Source: Flavobacteriales bacterium UBA958
Lineage (GTDB): Bacteria; Bacteroidota; Bacteroidia; Flavobacteriales_D; Crocinitomicaceae
NCBI GenBank assembly: GCA_002293045.1
Contig: DBCM01000059.1
Coordinates: 1 to 22,428, forward strand
Length of the DNA stretch: 22,428 nt
Reading direction: 5' to 3'
Notes under the pieces: generated by a model
Databases searched by the model: none
What the model was told of the DNA's origin: nothing
Seen by the model: the letters and a program-made list of their open reading frames with translations, nothing else
Shown: one piece after another, positions 6,855 through 15,023 of the stretch
Layout: the number at the start of each line of letters is the position of its first letter
Position numbering within the stretch: position 1 is the first letter of the stretch
Translations under genes and position numbers: made by a program

Positions 6855-7534
6855 TCCTTTTTAAAGACCTCATCTGAAATCCCTTTGTTCACGAGATAGT
6901 TTGAAAAGGTCAACACAATGGTTCCTTTCTCATTTTCTTTATACTTCTTTTTCTTTTCGTTATTACGAATATCGGAAGCGACACTCTTTGGCATTTTGAA
7001 TTTTTTAATATCTACCATAAAGGTCATTTTATTCGGTAGGCCATATTTCTTATTCAGGTTGTACTCATAATCAATAGAGACTGTGCCACTCGATTTGGTG
7101 GTTAGGACGGTTCTATAAATTAAATCCTCCGAGGTAGAGATATACACTTTCGCTAATATAATCTCACTGTTTTCGTCTGTAGGTAGTATAGAAATCAAGC
7201 GCGTTTTATGCTCATTAATTGTTTTTGCCTCTCCCAATACAGCGCTATACTTTTTTTCATTGGATAAGAATCCAGTTAAATCACTCATACCTTGTTTAGG
7301 CAGGATGGCAATTCCCTTCGATTCCACTTTAAATTTATCCTTCTGTTTAAAATAGATTGTAGCCTTTGCAATGGGTACTTTAATAAACGGGATTGCCGCT
7401 TTGATTTGAACATCGGCTTGATAATCTTCTACAAGGTCGATTTTATCAATTACCCCTTTTAGGATTTCTTCGGCAGTTTGACAAAATCCAACTACTCCTG
7501 TTAGGATAAAAACAACAAGTAATACTGATTTCAT
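6851..7534 (-). CDS. LolA-like periplasmic outer-membrane-lipoprotein-sorting protein
   Basis: Probably a soluble periplasmic lipid- or lipoprotein-binding protein with a LolA/LolB-like half-barrel. The 227 residues start with a signal sequence (about 1-18). The pattern then fits this superfamily: an alpha-helical start (TAEEILKGVIDKIDLVEDYQ), alternating strands such as KATIYFKQKDKFKVES, and YEYNLNKKYGLPNKM later. Similarity is to the broad family, not specifically to genuine LolA. It is translated from an ATG overlapping the permease stop (ATGA), making a three-gene unit with an ABC ATPase and permease. The context suggests handling of a lipid or lipoprotein exported by this transporter, but that is inference. 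Cys18 is near the cleavage site but the preceding residues are a poor lipobox. Confidence 0.7.
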   Translation of the reverse strand: MKSVLLVVFILTGVVGFCQTAEEILKGVIDKIDLVEDYQADVQIKAAIPFIKVPIAKATIYFKQKDKFKVESKGIAILPKQGMSDLTGFLSNEKKYSAVLGEAKTINEHKTRLISILPTDENSEIILAKVYISTSEDLIYRTVLTTKSSGTVSIDYEYNLNKKYGLPNKMTFMVDIKKFKMPKSVASDIRNNEKKKKYKENEKGTIVLTFSNYLVNKGISDEVFKKD

Positions 7535-8376
7535 GAGGTAATGTCTTTTTTATTAAATCGAATAAGGGTGATTCCAAGCAACACCGCAATGTGTGCCACG
7601 AGAATAATTACCGATTCCCAAATGGCTGACAAAGGAAATGGATCTTCGAACACGCTGCGCCATGCCGCCATGTGGGTAGTAAACATGTAGGGTTTAATCG
7701 CATCAAAAACGGAAACATCCAAGGTACCAATGATGGTAAATAAAATGATAACTGACATCGTAGAAACAATCGGACCAACGCTATTCTTAGCAAAGGCTGA
7801 AAAGGCAAGCGACAAGGTAGCAACCGTCCATAACGCAAGAAAGGCAATGAGGAGCGCCAAGGCAAAACGCCACGCTAAATCGGCCTCCGGAATGATTAAT
7901 AATCCATTGGAGTTCAACACGATTAAATCGCCGGTACCAAACATCCATTTCGCTACAAAAAGGGATAAAAATCCTAACCATACGGTCATTATCAAGGTGT
8001 AAATCGTCGCAGCAATCCATTTAGACAAAACAATCCCCGACCTAGAAATCGGTTTTGTCGCAAGCATTCGGATTGTACCTGACGCTTCTTCTCCAGAGAG
8101 TAAGTCACCCGTGACTAAGGAAATTAATAAGGGAACGTGTACGATCAACATCTGCATGATGATGAATGCAATTAGATTTCCGTTTAAAATTTTCCCATTA
8201 AAACTTAAGGTTTGTTCAAAGGAAGCCGTAACAAAACCAATGTAGGACTTCCCATCTGCTTTCATGGCAAAGAGAACAATCAGGATTAGAAGCGTTAACG
8301 CGCCAATTCCGATATAACTTCTAATTTTAGTAGCAATCTTGAGTAATTCGTTAATCGTATTTTTCCACAGCATCAT
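7531..8376 (-). CDS. ABC-2 type transporter permease
   Basis: Integral membrane subunit of an ABC exporter. The 281 residues carry about six hydrophobic spans. The cytoplasmic segment GDLLSGEEASGTIRMLATKP, followed by ISRSGIVLSKW, is the typical ABC-2 coupling region seen in permeases of the NatB/BcrB type. Its ATG overlaps the ATPase stop by 4 nt and its stop overlaps the LolA-like ATG by 4 nt, so the three are almost certainly one operon. Two ATGs in tandem (8376 and 8373) are possible starts; I keep the upstream one because it forms the ATGA overlap. The substrate is unknown. Confidence 0.9.
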   Translation of the reverse strand: MMLWKNTINELLKIATKIRSYIGIGALTLLILIVLFAMKADGKSYIGFVTASFEQTLSFNGKILNGNLIAFIIMQMLIVHVPLLISLVTGDLLSGEEASGTIRMLATKPISRSGIVLSKWIAATIYTLIMTVWLGFLSLFVAKWMFGTGDLIVLNSNGLLIIPEADLAWRFALALLIAFLALWTVATLSLAFSAFAKNSVGPIVSTMSVIILFTIIGTLDVSVFDAIKPYMFTTHMAAWRSVFEDPFPLSAIWESVIILVAHIAVLLGITLIRFNKKDITS

Positions 8377-9278
8377 TTCTCGGTCATTTTAATGAAAAAA
8401 TCTTCCAAACTTCGTTTTGGAATCACCGCTTTTACGCCGCAACCTGTTTCTACAAGTCGCTGAATCAATGGCTGGCGAATGTCCTCTTCCATCTCAATAT
8501 GGTAGGTGCCTTTATAGACTAAACGTGCTGTTAGCGAAGCGAAATCCCGTTGTATCGTTTCCTCAAAAACCGTTGGATTCGCTACTGAAATCTCCAAGTT
8601 CATGCTTTGTTTTTCGAGCAATTCATGCACATCACCTTCAACAATGGTTCTACCCTGGTTAATGATCACCATCCGATTTGCAATGATTTCAATTTCAGAC
8701 AATTGATGCGAAGAAAGGAGTACCGTTTTCTTTTGTTCATCTCGCAAGCGAAGAATTAAATTTCGAACTTCAATAATTCCTTGGGGATCTAAGCCTGTAG
8801 TTGGTTCGTCAAGAATAATTACATCTGGATTGTGCAACAAGGTTTGAGCAATTCCCAAGCGTTGCTTCATGCCGTGTGAAAAACCGGAAACCTTATCCCC
8901 TTCCCTTCCATTCAAACCAACAAAATCAATCATTTCTTGAATTTGGCGTTTTGTAATATCCTTCCCCGAAATACGAGCAAATATTTCTAAATTACGCTGT
9001 GCAGAAAGGTATTTGTAAAAATCAGGTTTTTCAATAATACACCCAACCCGAGCTAATACTTCAGATCGGTTTTGATTTAGGGATTTACCAAAGAACTTGA
9101 TCTCCCCGTCCGTTGGACGAATCAAAGAGAGTAAGCAACGAATGGTTGTACTTTTACCGGCACCGTTTGGACCTAAAAAACCAAACACGTCTCCTTCATT
9201 TACATGAAAAGAAACATCTTTCACCGCGTGAAAGGAACCAAAATTCTTCGCTAAATGGGAAACTTCAATTAGTGCCAT
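8373..9278 (-). CDS. ABC transporter ATP-binding protein
   Basis: Nucleotide-binding subunit that powers the adjacent permease. In 301 residues it has Walker A GPNGAGKST (36-44), signature SGFSHGMKQR (131-140), Walker B VIILDEPTTGLDP (153-165) and the switch histidine H191 in LLSSHQL. The C-terminal ~80 residues are an extra regulatory or dimerisation domain common in BcrA/NatA-like exporters. It is the first gene of the exporter unit. Sequence features fit a bacitracin/sodium-exporter-like group better than the gliding-motility ATPase GldA, which I considered and rejected. A weaker promoter box lies upstream. Confidence 0.94.
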   Translation of the reverse strand: MALIEVSHLAKNFGSFHAVKDVSFHVNEGDVFGFLGPNGAGKSTTIRCLLSLIRPTDGEIKFFGKSLNQNRSEVLARVGCIIEKPDFYKYLSAQRNLEIFARISGKDITKRQIQEMIDFVGLNGREGDKVSGFSHGMKQRLGIAQTLLHNPDVIILDEPTTGLDPQGIIEVRNLILRLRDEQKKTVLLSSHQLSEIEIIANRMVIINQGRTIVEGDVHELLEKQSMNLEISVANPTVFEETIQRDFASLTARLVYKGTYHIEMEEDIRQPLIQRLVETGCGVKAVIPKRSLEDFFIKMTEK

Positions 9279-9293
9279 AGGTTTTAAACAATG

Positions 9294-9301
9294 TAAAGGT
9301 A
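9294..9301 (-). promoter_or_regulatory. Possible -7 box upstream of the ABC operon
   Basis: TACCTTTA differs from TAnnTTTG at the last base and lies 15 nt upstream of the ATPase ATG in a 72-nt divergent intergenic region. It is the best candidate for transcription of the three-gene exporter unit. No -33 match is visible. Confidence 0.3.
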
Positions 9302-9334
9302 GAAAGGTTGAAGGAATGGCTGTGTCTTTTTAGT

Positions 9335-9342
9335 TACATTTG
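9335..9342 (+). promoter_or_regulatory. Bacteroidetes -7 box before the T9SS cargo gene
   Basis: TACATTTG is an exact TAnnTTTG match ending 8 nt before the ATG at 9351. A TTG at 9308-9310 could be a -33 element, but the spacer of 24 nt is slightly long. The 8 nt before the ATG are seven A's and one T, an A-rich context consistent with initiation without a Shine-Dalgarno sequence. Confidence 0.6.
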
Positions 9343-9350
9343 AAATAAAA

Positions 9351-10874
9351 ATGAAATTTTTACTCTTAGTCCTCGGATTTCTTCCCTTTTTATTCAAATC
9401 ACAATCTTTTGTGAATCGTACGTTTAGTCAACAGTATGATATTCAGGCTAAATCGGTCGTACAGATGGGAAATGGGTCCTATTTAGTTGTTGGAACACAG
9501 AGTTTCTCCAATGGATTTCTAAGTGTTCACGATGTAAACGGGCAATGTATACAAACACAATTTCTGAGTCAAGGTGCCCTTTCGAGTTTTTCTGAGTTTA
9601 CGCAGCTCACGAAGATAAATGATACCCTGGCGCTTATTGGTGGAAAGATATCCATCGCGGTAGGACCTGCAGAAATTTGGCAAGGAATTACGATTGCAAT
9701 CAATCAACAAGGACAAATTCTTTGGTCAGTAATAAGCAGTATAACCGACCCAGGAGTCGATGCTACGGTGCGGGACATTGAACGATTGAATGACAGCACG
9801 ATGCTGGTACTTACATCAGGTATTGGTACCGCAAGCAATGCCTTGAGTGAAGTTGATTTCTATGGCAATGTACATTGGACCAAGGCCTACGATTTGAACG
9901 CAGATGGTTTTCAATTGAACGACCTTTGTACAAGAGATTCAAGCATTTACGCCTGTGGGCAGCAATTTGCGTTGGGAACATTCTCAGGTGTTATTTTGAA
10001 AATAGATTCCCAAGGAAATGTAATTGAAGGGAATAAATACGACCATGGATATCAGCCTGACTTTATTCAGGTAATCGCCCAACACGATGGATTAGTCCTA
10101 GCGAATCGAAGTCATGCGATGAATAGCATGGATCTCATAAAGGTTGATTACGCTGGGAATATAACGGAACAGAAAACCTTTCAAAACGGGATGGGAATGG
10201 GCATGATCGAAGAACAGGCGTCAAAGCCACTATCTGTTATCGATAGCGTAACATGTTGGTATTGGCAGGGCGGCGACTTTGGATCGTATACGAACAAAAT
10301 ATCAACCCCCAATTTACTGCCTATACAATCGCTGATGCACATGGGAAACATACAACGGATGATTGAACAGGACACCCTACTTTACATGCTATCGAGCGGT
10401 CCACTCTACGGGATAAAAAATCAAGTGATCACACAAAAACACTATGCGATATCTGCGGTAGATTCGATTGATCAGCTCTATACGTATTGTACATACCCGA
10501 ACAACGAGACCCCTTTGAATGAGCTTGCCCCAACGAGAACAAGTTTTACGCCCTTGGTAAGTACAGGCACATCTCCAAGTCCATGGTATTATCCATTCGT
10601 TGCAAACCAACCTTGGACAAACGAACCATTCTGTGTGGAAATGTTGGGTGATTTAAGTGAAACTGATATTAATTTCGGACCAAATCCATGCAGTGAATAC
10701 GTGAAAATCGAAGGGCCTGGTGAAATGGCCTATCAAATATTTGATTTGAGTGGTAAGAAAATAAAAGGCGGACGAACCACAGCAGATGGCATCATTTTGT
10801 TACATGAAATCCATACTGGCATATATTTTCTTTCAGTCGCGGGACAAACAAAGGAAATAATGATTTTCAATTAA
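9351..10874 (+). CDS. Secreted protein with T9SS type A sorting domain
   Basis: Probably exported by the Sec system and then the type IX secretion system, and displayed or released at the cell surface. It has 507 residues. An N-terminal signal peptide (about 1-18, ending KSQ) is followed by a long beta-rich body (about 20-430). The recurring GN/GQ turns between strands (SQGNV, YAGNI, NQQGQIL, YGNVHW) look like a beta-propeller, though I cannot count blades with certainty. The C-terminal sorting domain starts near residue 440 with NFGPNP, continues through YQIFDLSGKKI and ends GIYFLSVAGQTKEIMIF. No catalytic motif is recognised. It converges on an unrelated secreted protein, the stops overlapping by 4 nt. 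Confidence 0.82.
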   Translation: MKFLLLVLGFLPFLFKSQSFVNRTFSQQYDIQAKSVVQMGNGSYLVVGTQSFSNGFLSVHDVNGQCIQTQFLSQGALSSFSEFTQLTKINDTLALIGGKISIAVGPAEIWQGITIAINQQGQILWSVISSITDPGVDATVRDIERLNDSTMLVLTSGIGTASNALSEVDFYGNVHWTKAYDLNADGFQLNDLCTRDSSIYACGQQFALGTFSGVILKIDSQGNVIEGNKYDHGYQPDFIQVIAQHDGLVLANRSHAMNSMDLIKVDYAGNITEQKTFQNGMGMGMIEEQASKPLSVIDSVTCWYWQGGDFGSYTNKISTPNLLPIQSLMHMGNIQRMIEQDTLLYMLSSGPLYGIKNQVITQKHYAISAVDSIDQLYTYCTYPNNETPLNELAPTRTSFTPLVSTGTSPSPWYYPFVANQPWTNEPFCVEMLGDLSETDINFGPNPCSEYVKIEGPGEMAYQIFDLSGKKIKGGRTTADGIILLHEIHTGIYFLSVAGQTKEIMIFN

Positions 10875-12184
10875 GGACAACCGAAAAACTCTTCACTATA
10901 CCAACCCACATGGGTTTCTCCGTATGTTCCTCCTCCTGCGTAATCTTGTTTTAACGTGAAATATAGCACCTTACAATACGAGTGATCCCATGAAGGATTT
11001 TTTACATACATCGCACCATACTTGTATTTATATTCAGGAATACCAACATCATTCTTTTTAATTTGCCAAGTATCATGGGTTAGCCCAATCTTATAAACAC
11101 TAAGCGCTGACGGATTCTTTAGATAAGCCTTCATTTTTGCTTCCAATCCAGCATCTCTAAATTTAAAAATATAGTCTTCAGGTTTCTTTTTAGGAAGGGT
11201 TGTCTTAAGTTCAAAGGCCAACTCATCCATGAGCATAGTTAGCGTATCTATAGCCAAATTAGGATTCTTTCCAACTAATGTTGCAAACGCGGCATAATCT
11301 CTAAAGAAACTATCGAATTTCTTACTCCATTCACTTCTAGAACTTTTCGACACTGCATTTCCGATCATTTCAGTACTTACTTTCCAGTCAGATCCTATGG
11401 TAAAAGCCTTTGCATTCGCAATGTCCTCTTGATACATAGTTACCAACGCTTTTAACTGCTCACCGTACTGACCGTCTCCACTTGAAGCTAGAAGACAGGC
11501 TACCATACTGTCTCGTTTATGAGCAATTTCACCCCAAACGAATGGATTGTATTCATACTTTGTATAAAAATTCGGTAGGTTTGCGTAACGTATTTTAAAT
11601 ATACTGTCAAGTGACTTTAATTTTCTAAGATGTTCATTCGCTTCATTTACACTTCCCAAATAATATGCTGGCCAACGTTGATTCCAGTTGGTGAGTACGG
11701 ATAAACCTGGTAAATTAGATTGAGAAAAACAATTCAGGTAATGCTTTACATATTCTTCATAAGGACGCAAATCATTATTAAACTTGGTGAAATCAACATC
11801 AGGGTATACAGAATTTGCAGCAAAATATCGAATAGCATTTGCATTATTCTTTAAATCCCAGTCTGTTGCGTTCGCATCGATAATGGCATATCCACCGTTT
11901 ACGATTTGATACACACGTTTCCTAGACATATTGCCTCGGCTATCGATAACCACACAAAATGTACCTGCTTCCAAGTTATTGTTGACATCTAACGGTGCAT
12001 CAGGATTGCGTTCGAAATTATACGATGAATTATCATTCGTCGTTGTTGTCCCTAATTGATTTCCCTTATTCGTATTTGATCCTTTTCCTTTAATATTTAG
12101 GTTCGCTCCGTTTACTTGAAGTTTTATCTGAGCATTACAAACACTGTAGATAAGGCAAGAAATAATAATAATTTTTGTTTTCAT
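10871..12184 (-). CDS. Secreted protein of unknown function, 437 residues
   Basis: I do not recognise this protein. A signal peptide is clear (1-18, ending VCNA before Gln19). A low-complexity stretch rich in Asn, Thr, Gly and Lys (about 30-56) links it to a compact domain containing VVIDSRGNMSRKRVYQIVNGGYAI in part (78-101). A mainly helical region follows, with many aromatic residues (about 125-360), and a short C-terminal part ends in WYSEEFFGCP. There is no T9SS sorting domain and no obvious membrane anchor, so it is probably periplasmic. It shares 4 nt of its 3' end with the convergent T9SS gene. A degenerate -7-like sequence (TAATTTTA, 12201-12208) is the only promoter hint. It is a real gene by length, signal peptide and coding pattern. 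Confidence 0.7.
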   Translation of the reverse strand: MKTKIIIISCLIYSVCNAQIKLQVNGANLNIKGKGSNTNKGNQLGTTTTNDNSSYNFERNPDAPLDVNNNLEAGTFCVVIDSRGNMSRKRVYQIVNGGYAIIDANATDWDLKNNANAIRYFAANSVYPDVDFTKFNNDLRPYEEYVKHYLNCFSQSNLPGLSVLTNWNQRWPAYYLGSVNEANEHLRKLKSLDSIFKIRYANLPNFYTKYEYNPFVWGEIAHKRDSMVACLLASSGDGQYGEQLKALVTMYQEDIANAKAFTIGSDWKVSTEMIGNAVSKSSRSEWSKKFDSFFRDYAAFATLVGKNPNLAIDTLTMLMDELAFELKTTLPKKKPEDYIFKFRDAGLEAKMKAYLKNPSALSVYKIGLTHDTWQIKKNDVGIPEYKYKYGAMYVKNPSWDHSYCKVLYFTLKQDYAGGGTYGETHVGWYSEEFFGCP

Positions 12185-12262
12185 AGGTGTAGATTTAGAT
12201 TAAAATTAACTAAAACAAAATGAAAATCAACATGTTAGATTCAAGAAAATTAAAAAACTTGA

Positions 12263-13057
12263 TCAATTCTTATTTCGATTAACCATTCGATGAAATCCTT
12301 TGGGAAATATAAAAATCACAATTTTAATCCAAAAACCAACTTTGGGAATATATACTTCTCGCTTATTAGATACAATAGCTCTTAGAATTGAGCTTGAAAC
12401 CGATGACTTTGAACGAACCATCCATTTAAATCGAGGGGGAACAGGTATCCTTTGTCCTAAAGCGTCTAATGCATATTTATCGATATCATTTTCAACAAAA
12501 CCCAAATGTATTATGCCAACATGAATCCCGTCATTGGACAATTCTATACTGAGACCCTCTTGCAAGGATTTTAATGCGGCCTTAGACATGGAGTAACTTA
12601 TATAATTTGGTATTCCATAAAATCCAGCCAATGATGATACATAAAAAATACTTCCTTTGGATTTTCTAAGTACCGGAATCGTTGCCTTGGAAAGAATTAC
12701 AGAACCTAATAAATTGCTGTCTAATACTTCCCGAAAAATGGATAATTCAAGGTGCTCTAATGTACCAAAGGATGAAATTCCAGCATTGTTAATCACCACA
12801 TCTATGCGTTCAAATTTATCTACCGCAGCAGCAATTACCTGTTCTACGTCCGAGGAAATTCGTAAATCAGCTTGGACGTAAATCGCCCTATTCAATGCAA
12901 AAGCCTGAATAATGCTTGGGTCAACAGGAAGCGGAGTATGTTTTGAATGAAAAACTACCCGGGCATTCATACCCAGTAACTGTTTTGCAATTTCTAGCCC
13001 TAAGCCTCGGCAAGAACCAGTGACAAGTGCAATTTTATTATCCCAGAATGAGCCCAT
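12263..13057 (-). CDS. Short-chain dehydrogenase/reductase (membrane-associated type)
   Basis: NAD(P)-dependent oxidoreductase of the classical SDR family; the substrate cannot be assigned. With the ATG at 13057 it has 264 residues. The cofactor motif TGSCRGLG is at 13-20, NNAG at 90-93, a serine at 141-142 (VSSLAG) and the catalytic YSMSK at Y155-K159. The C-terminal tail (about 237-260) is hydrophobic and aromatic with basic residues (FWIKIVIFIFPKGFHR), suggesting membrane association. I prefer this start to the ATG at 13087 because the Rossmann motif then begins at the usual distance. It stands alone between an unknown secreted protein and a divergent methyltransferase, so its context gives no pathway. 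Confidence 0.83.
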   Translation of the reverse strand: MGSFWDNKIALVTGSCRGLGLEIAKQLLGMNARVVFHSKHTPLPVDPSIIQAFALNRAIYVQADLRISSDVEQVIAAAVDKFERIDVVINNAGISSFGTLEHLELSIFREVLDSNLLGSVILSKATIPVLRKSKGSIFYVSSLAGFYGIPNYISYSMSKAALKSLQEGLSIELSNDGIHVGIIHLGFVENDIDKYALDALGQRIPVPPRFKWMVRSKSSVSSSILRAIVSNKREVYIPKVGFWIKIVIFIFPKGFHRMVNRNKN

Positions 13058-13060
13058 CAA

Positions 13061-13068
13061 CGAATATA
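13061..13068 (-). promoter_or_regulatory. Weak -7-like box before the SDR gene
   Basis: TATATTCG resembles TAnnTTTG with one mismatch and ends 3 nt before the ATG at 13057. It would place transcription start at the start codon and so supports the shorter SDR protein, but the match is imperfect. Confidence 0.25.
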
Positions 13069-13218
13069 AACAGGCATGATCAGACAATAAAATCGATACT
13101 TACAATTCCAAAATGGACAGTTGCGAAAAATCAAAATACAGAAATACAGTACTAAATAATTTCAGAATCATAAAGACAAGTTCCTTTGTCCTAAAGCTAC
13201 CTCAACCCTAAATCTCAG

Positions 13219-13226
13219 TATATTTG
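13219..13226 (+). promoter_or_regulatory. Bacteroidetes -7 box before the methyltransferase gene
   Basis: TATATTTG is an exact TAnnTTTG match lying 19 nt before the ATG at 13246. A TTTG at 13185-13188 is too far upstream (30 nt) to be a normal -33 box. Confidence 0.5.
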
Positions 13227-13245
13227 CCCAACAATACACGTCACC

Positions 13246-13845
13246 ATGGACAAAACATTTTGGAATGAACGCTTTGGTGAACCAGGCTTCATGTATGGGG
13301 ATCAGCCCAACGATTTCCTTAAAGCACAATCCTTCTCCCTAACACCTGGGGGAAGGATTTTGTGTCTAGCAGAGGGCGAAGGAAGAAATGCGGTATATCT
13401 CGCAGCTCAAGGATTTGATGTTACCTGCGTTGATTTTTCCGAATCTGGATTAAAGAAAACGCAGCAACTAGCGAATACACATGGGGTTTCGGTTTGTACG
13501 GAATGTGCGGACCTCACTCATTATGAAATTGAACACGACGCTTGGGATGGTATCGTAATGATTTTCGGTCATTTTGACGAGGACTTGAGAGCTTCGTTGT
13601 ACCAACGGATTCGTAAGGGATTGAAACGAGGAGGGACTCTACTCATGGAAGTATATTCGAAAGCGCAATTGTCGCATGGAACAGGTGGACCCAAATCCAT
13701 CGAATATCTATACGACAAGCAAGAATTAGAGGCCGCTTTTTCTGATTTTAGTTCCGTTTCTATTGAAGAGCTTACTCGAGAAATTAATGAAGGGGCCTAC
13801 CACCAGGGGCTATCAGCCACGATACAGGTAAAAGCGATTAAATAA
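13246..13845 (+). CDS. Class I SAM-dependent methyltransferase (TehB-like)
   Basis: Soluble cytoplasmic methyltransferase of 199 residues. The SAM-binding motif I is ILCLAEGEGRNAVYLA (38-53), followed by the acidic D63 in VDFSESGL and a motif near DAWDGIVMI (98-106). The N-terminal FWNERFGEPGFMYGDQPNDFL pattern, in parts at 6-14 and 16-25, is common in the small methyltransferases annotated as tellurite-resistance TehB-like or thiopurine-type. The real substrate is unknown, and a detoxification role is only suggested by the family. It is monocistronic, reading toward the exopolysaccharide operon with only 5 nt between the two stops. Confidence 0.85.
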   Translation: MDKTFWNERFGEPGFMYGDQPNDFLKAQSFSLTPGGRILCLAEGEGRNAVYLAAQGFDVTCVDFSESGLKKTQQLANTHGVSVCTECADLTHYEIEHDAWDGIVMIFGHFDEDLRASLYQRIRKGLKRGGTLLMEVYSKAQLSHGTGGPKSIEYLYDKQELEAAFSDFSSVSIEELTREINEGAYHQGLSATIQVKAIK

Positions 13846-13850
13846 TTACC

Positions 13851-15023
13851 TCAAGGGTATAGAAAATTGGAATCTTTCCAGTTCTTGAGAATTCGTTGAA
13901 TAGCTTTGGTTTCCTTTTTATCCGGATCCAAAATCCAAGAGACCGATTTATCGGTTAATGTCTTATCTGCAGGAAAATTAAAAAATACAACACCTTTTAC
14001 GTTTTTAAAGGTTTGAGGAATAGAATTCAAGGCCTGTGCATACCATTTTTCTCGATTACCTCCTACCTTTAAACTTCCAAACTCCACAATGATGATGGGT
14101 TTTCCAAAGGAGGAAAACTCGTTATAATGCGGTGCAAACAGCTCATTGAAAGACCACCACTTACTCCAATATACGGAAGATCCGAAATTCAAAATGCCTG
14201 TTGCAACGATGTCCACATAAGCATCTCCTGGATAATATTCTTGATACCCTGCATAGGCGGAATGTATACTCCATACCCAAAGAATATTTTGAACCTTTAG
14301 TTCTTTAAAAATCTGATGAACATGGATCCATGCTTTATTGAAATCACCCGGATCATTGTTGTGAGGTCCCCATGGATAACGATAGGGATCATTCATCTCA
14401 TGTGCAAATCGCAGATAAATGGGAGCGTTTATACGCTTGGCATCGAGGGCCCATTGTTTAATGTAATCGTCATACACCCCGTTGTATATGGCTTTAAGGG
14501 GATTGACCTCTCGCATTTCAGGGGATGCTTGATTCGGTATTTTCGCGGAGAAGTCAGAAAGCCACGGCTCCCAAGTAATTAACGGAATCGAACCTAGCGC
14601 GACAATTTCTTTCACCTCATCCGTAGGAAATTGTTCGCTTTGCTTACTTCCCCAAGCCTTATAAATCTGAATCAAATCCATACGTACCCCTAACTTTGAA
14701 TCCATGTCATGGGTAGCCTTTGTAATGGAAGAATAAGTAGACCCTGAATAGCCCATTAATATTTTTTGAGGATTTTTCAATTGGTTTCGTGAAACCGAAA
14801 TGGCAACGCGTTTAACGGTATCAAAATCCGAAAGTGAATCCTGGTTTGAATCGGTGGGATTTACGGATTGTGTAGAATCGCCAATGATGGCACTTTCAAT
14901 TTCCTGCATGGTTGCGCTCAAGGGTCCTTGACCTTTTTTCGAAGCCAAATTAATCGCATAAAATACGAGCGTTGCGCAGGTAAAGGCGACAACTACAATG
15001 AATGTTCTTTTATACTTTTTCAT
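13851..15023 (-). CDS. Membrane-anchored glycoside hydrolase family 26 protein
   Basis: Likely endo-acting glycosidase; characterised GH26 enzymes mostly cut beta-1,4-mannans, some act on xylan-type chains. The 390-residue protein begins with a basic segment and one hydrophobic span (8-27) without a good cleavage site, so it is probably tethered in the inner membrane facing the periplasm. A Ser/Asp/Asn-rich linker (about 45-70) leads to the catalytic domain (about 85-385). The acid/base is E209 in RFAHEMN and the nucleophile E314 in IIVEFGS, about 105 residues apart as expected. Aromatic binding residues W151, W154 and W249-W251 fit the fold. It is the last gene of the six-gene operon, overlapping the epimerase gene by 14 nt. 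The position matches the periplasmic glycosidase or lyase found in synthase-dependent exopolysaccharide systems (BcsZ, AlgL, PgaB). Confidence 0.87.
   Translation of the reverse strand: MKKYKRTFIVVVAFTCATLVFYAINLASKKGQGPLSATMQEIESAIIGDSTQSVNPTDSNQDSLSDFDTVKRVAISVSRNQLKNPQKILMGYSGSTYSSITKATHDMDSKLGVRMDLIQIYKAWGSKQSEQFPTDEVKEIVALGSIPLITWEPWLSDFSAKIPNQASPEMREVNPLKAIYNGVYDDYIKQWALDAKRINAPIYLRFAHEMNDPYRYPWGPHNNDPGDFNKAWIHVHQIFKELKVQNILWVWSIHSAYAGYQEYYPGDAYVDIVATGILNFGSSVYWSKWWSFNELFAPHYNEFSSFGKPIIIVEFGSLKVGGNREKWYAQALNSIPQTFKNVKGVVFFNFPADKTLTDKSVSWILDPDKKETKAIQRILKNWKDSNFLYP

Noticed and set aside
8373..9278. Gliding-motility ATPase GldA
   Set aside because: The sequence and the adjacent single permease with a LolA-like gene fit a BcrA/NatA-like exporter better; no other gld gene is nearby.
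12185..12262. Promoter or terminator between the SDR and the 437-residue protein gene
   Set aside because: Only a degenerate TAATTTTA (12201-12208) is present and no stable hairpin with a T-run is visible.
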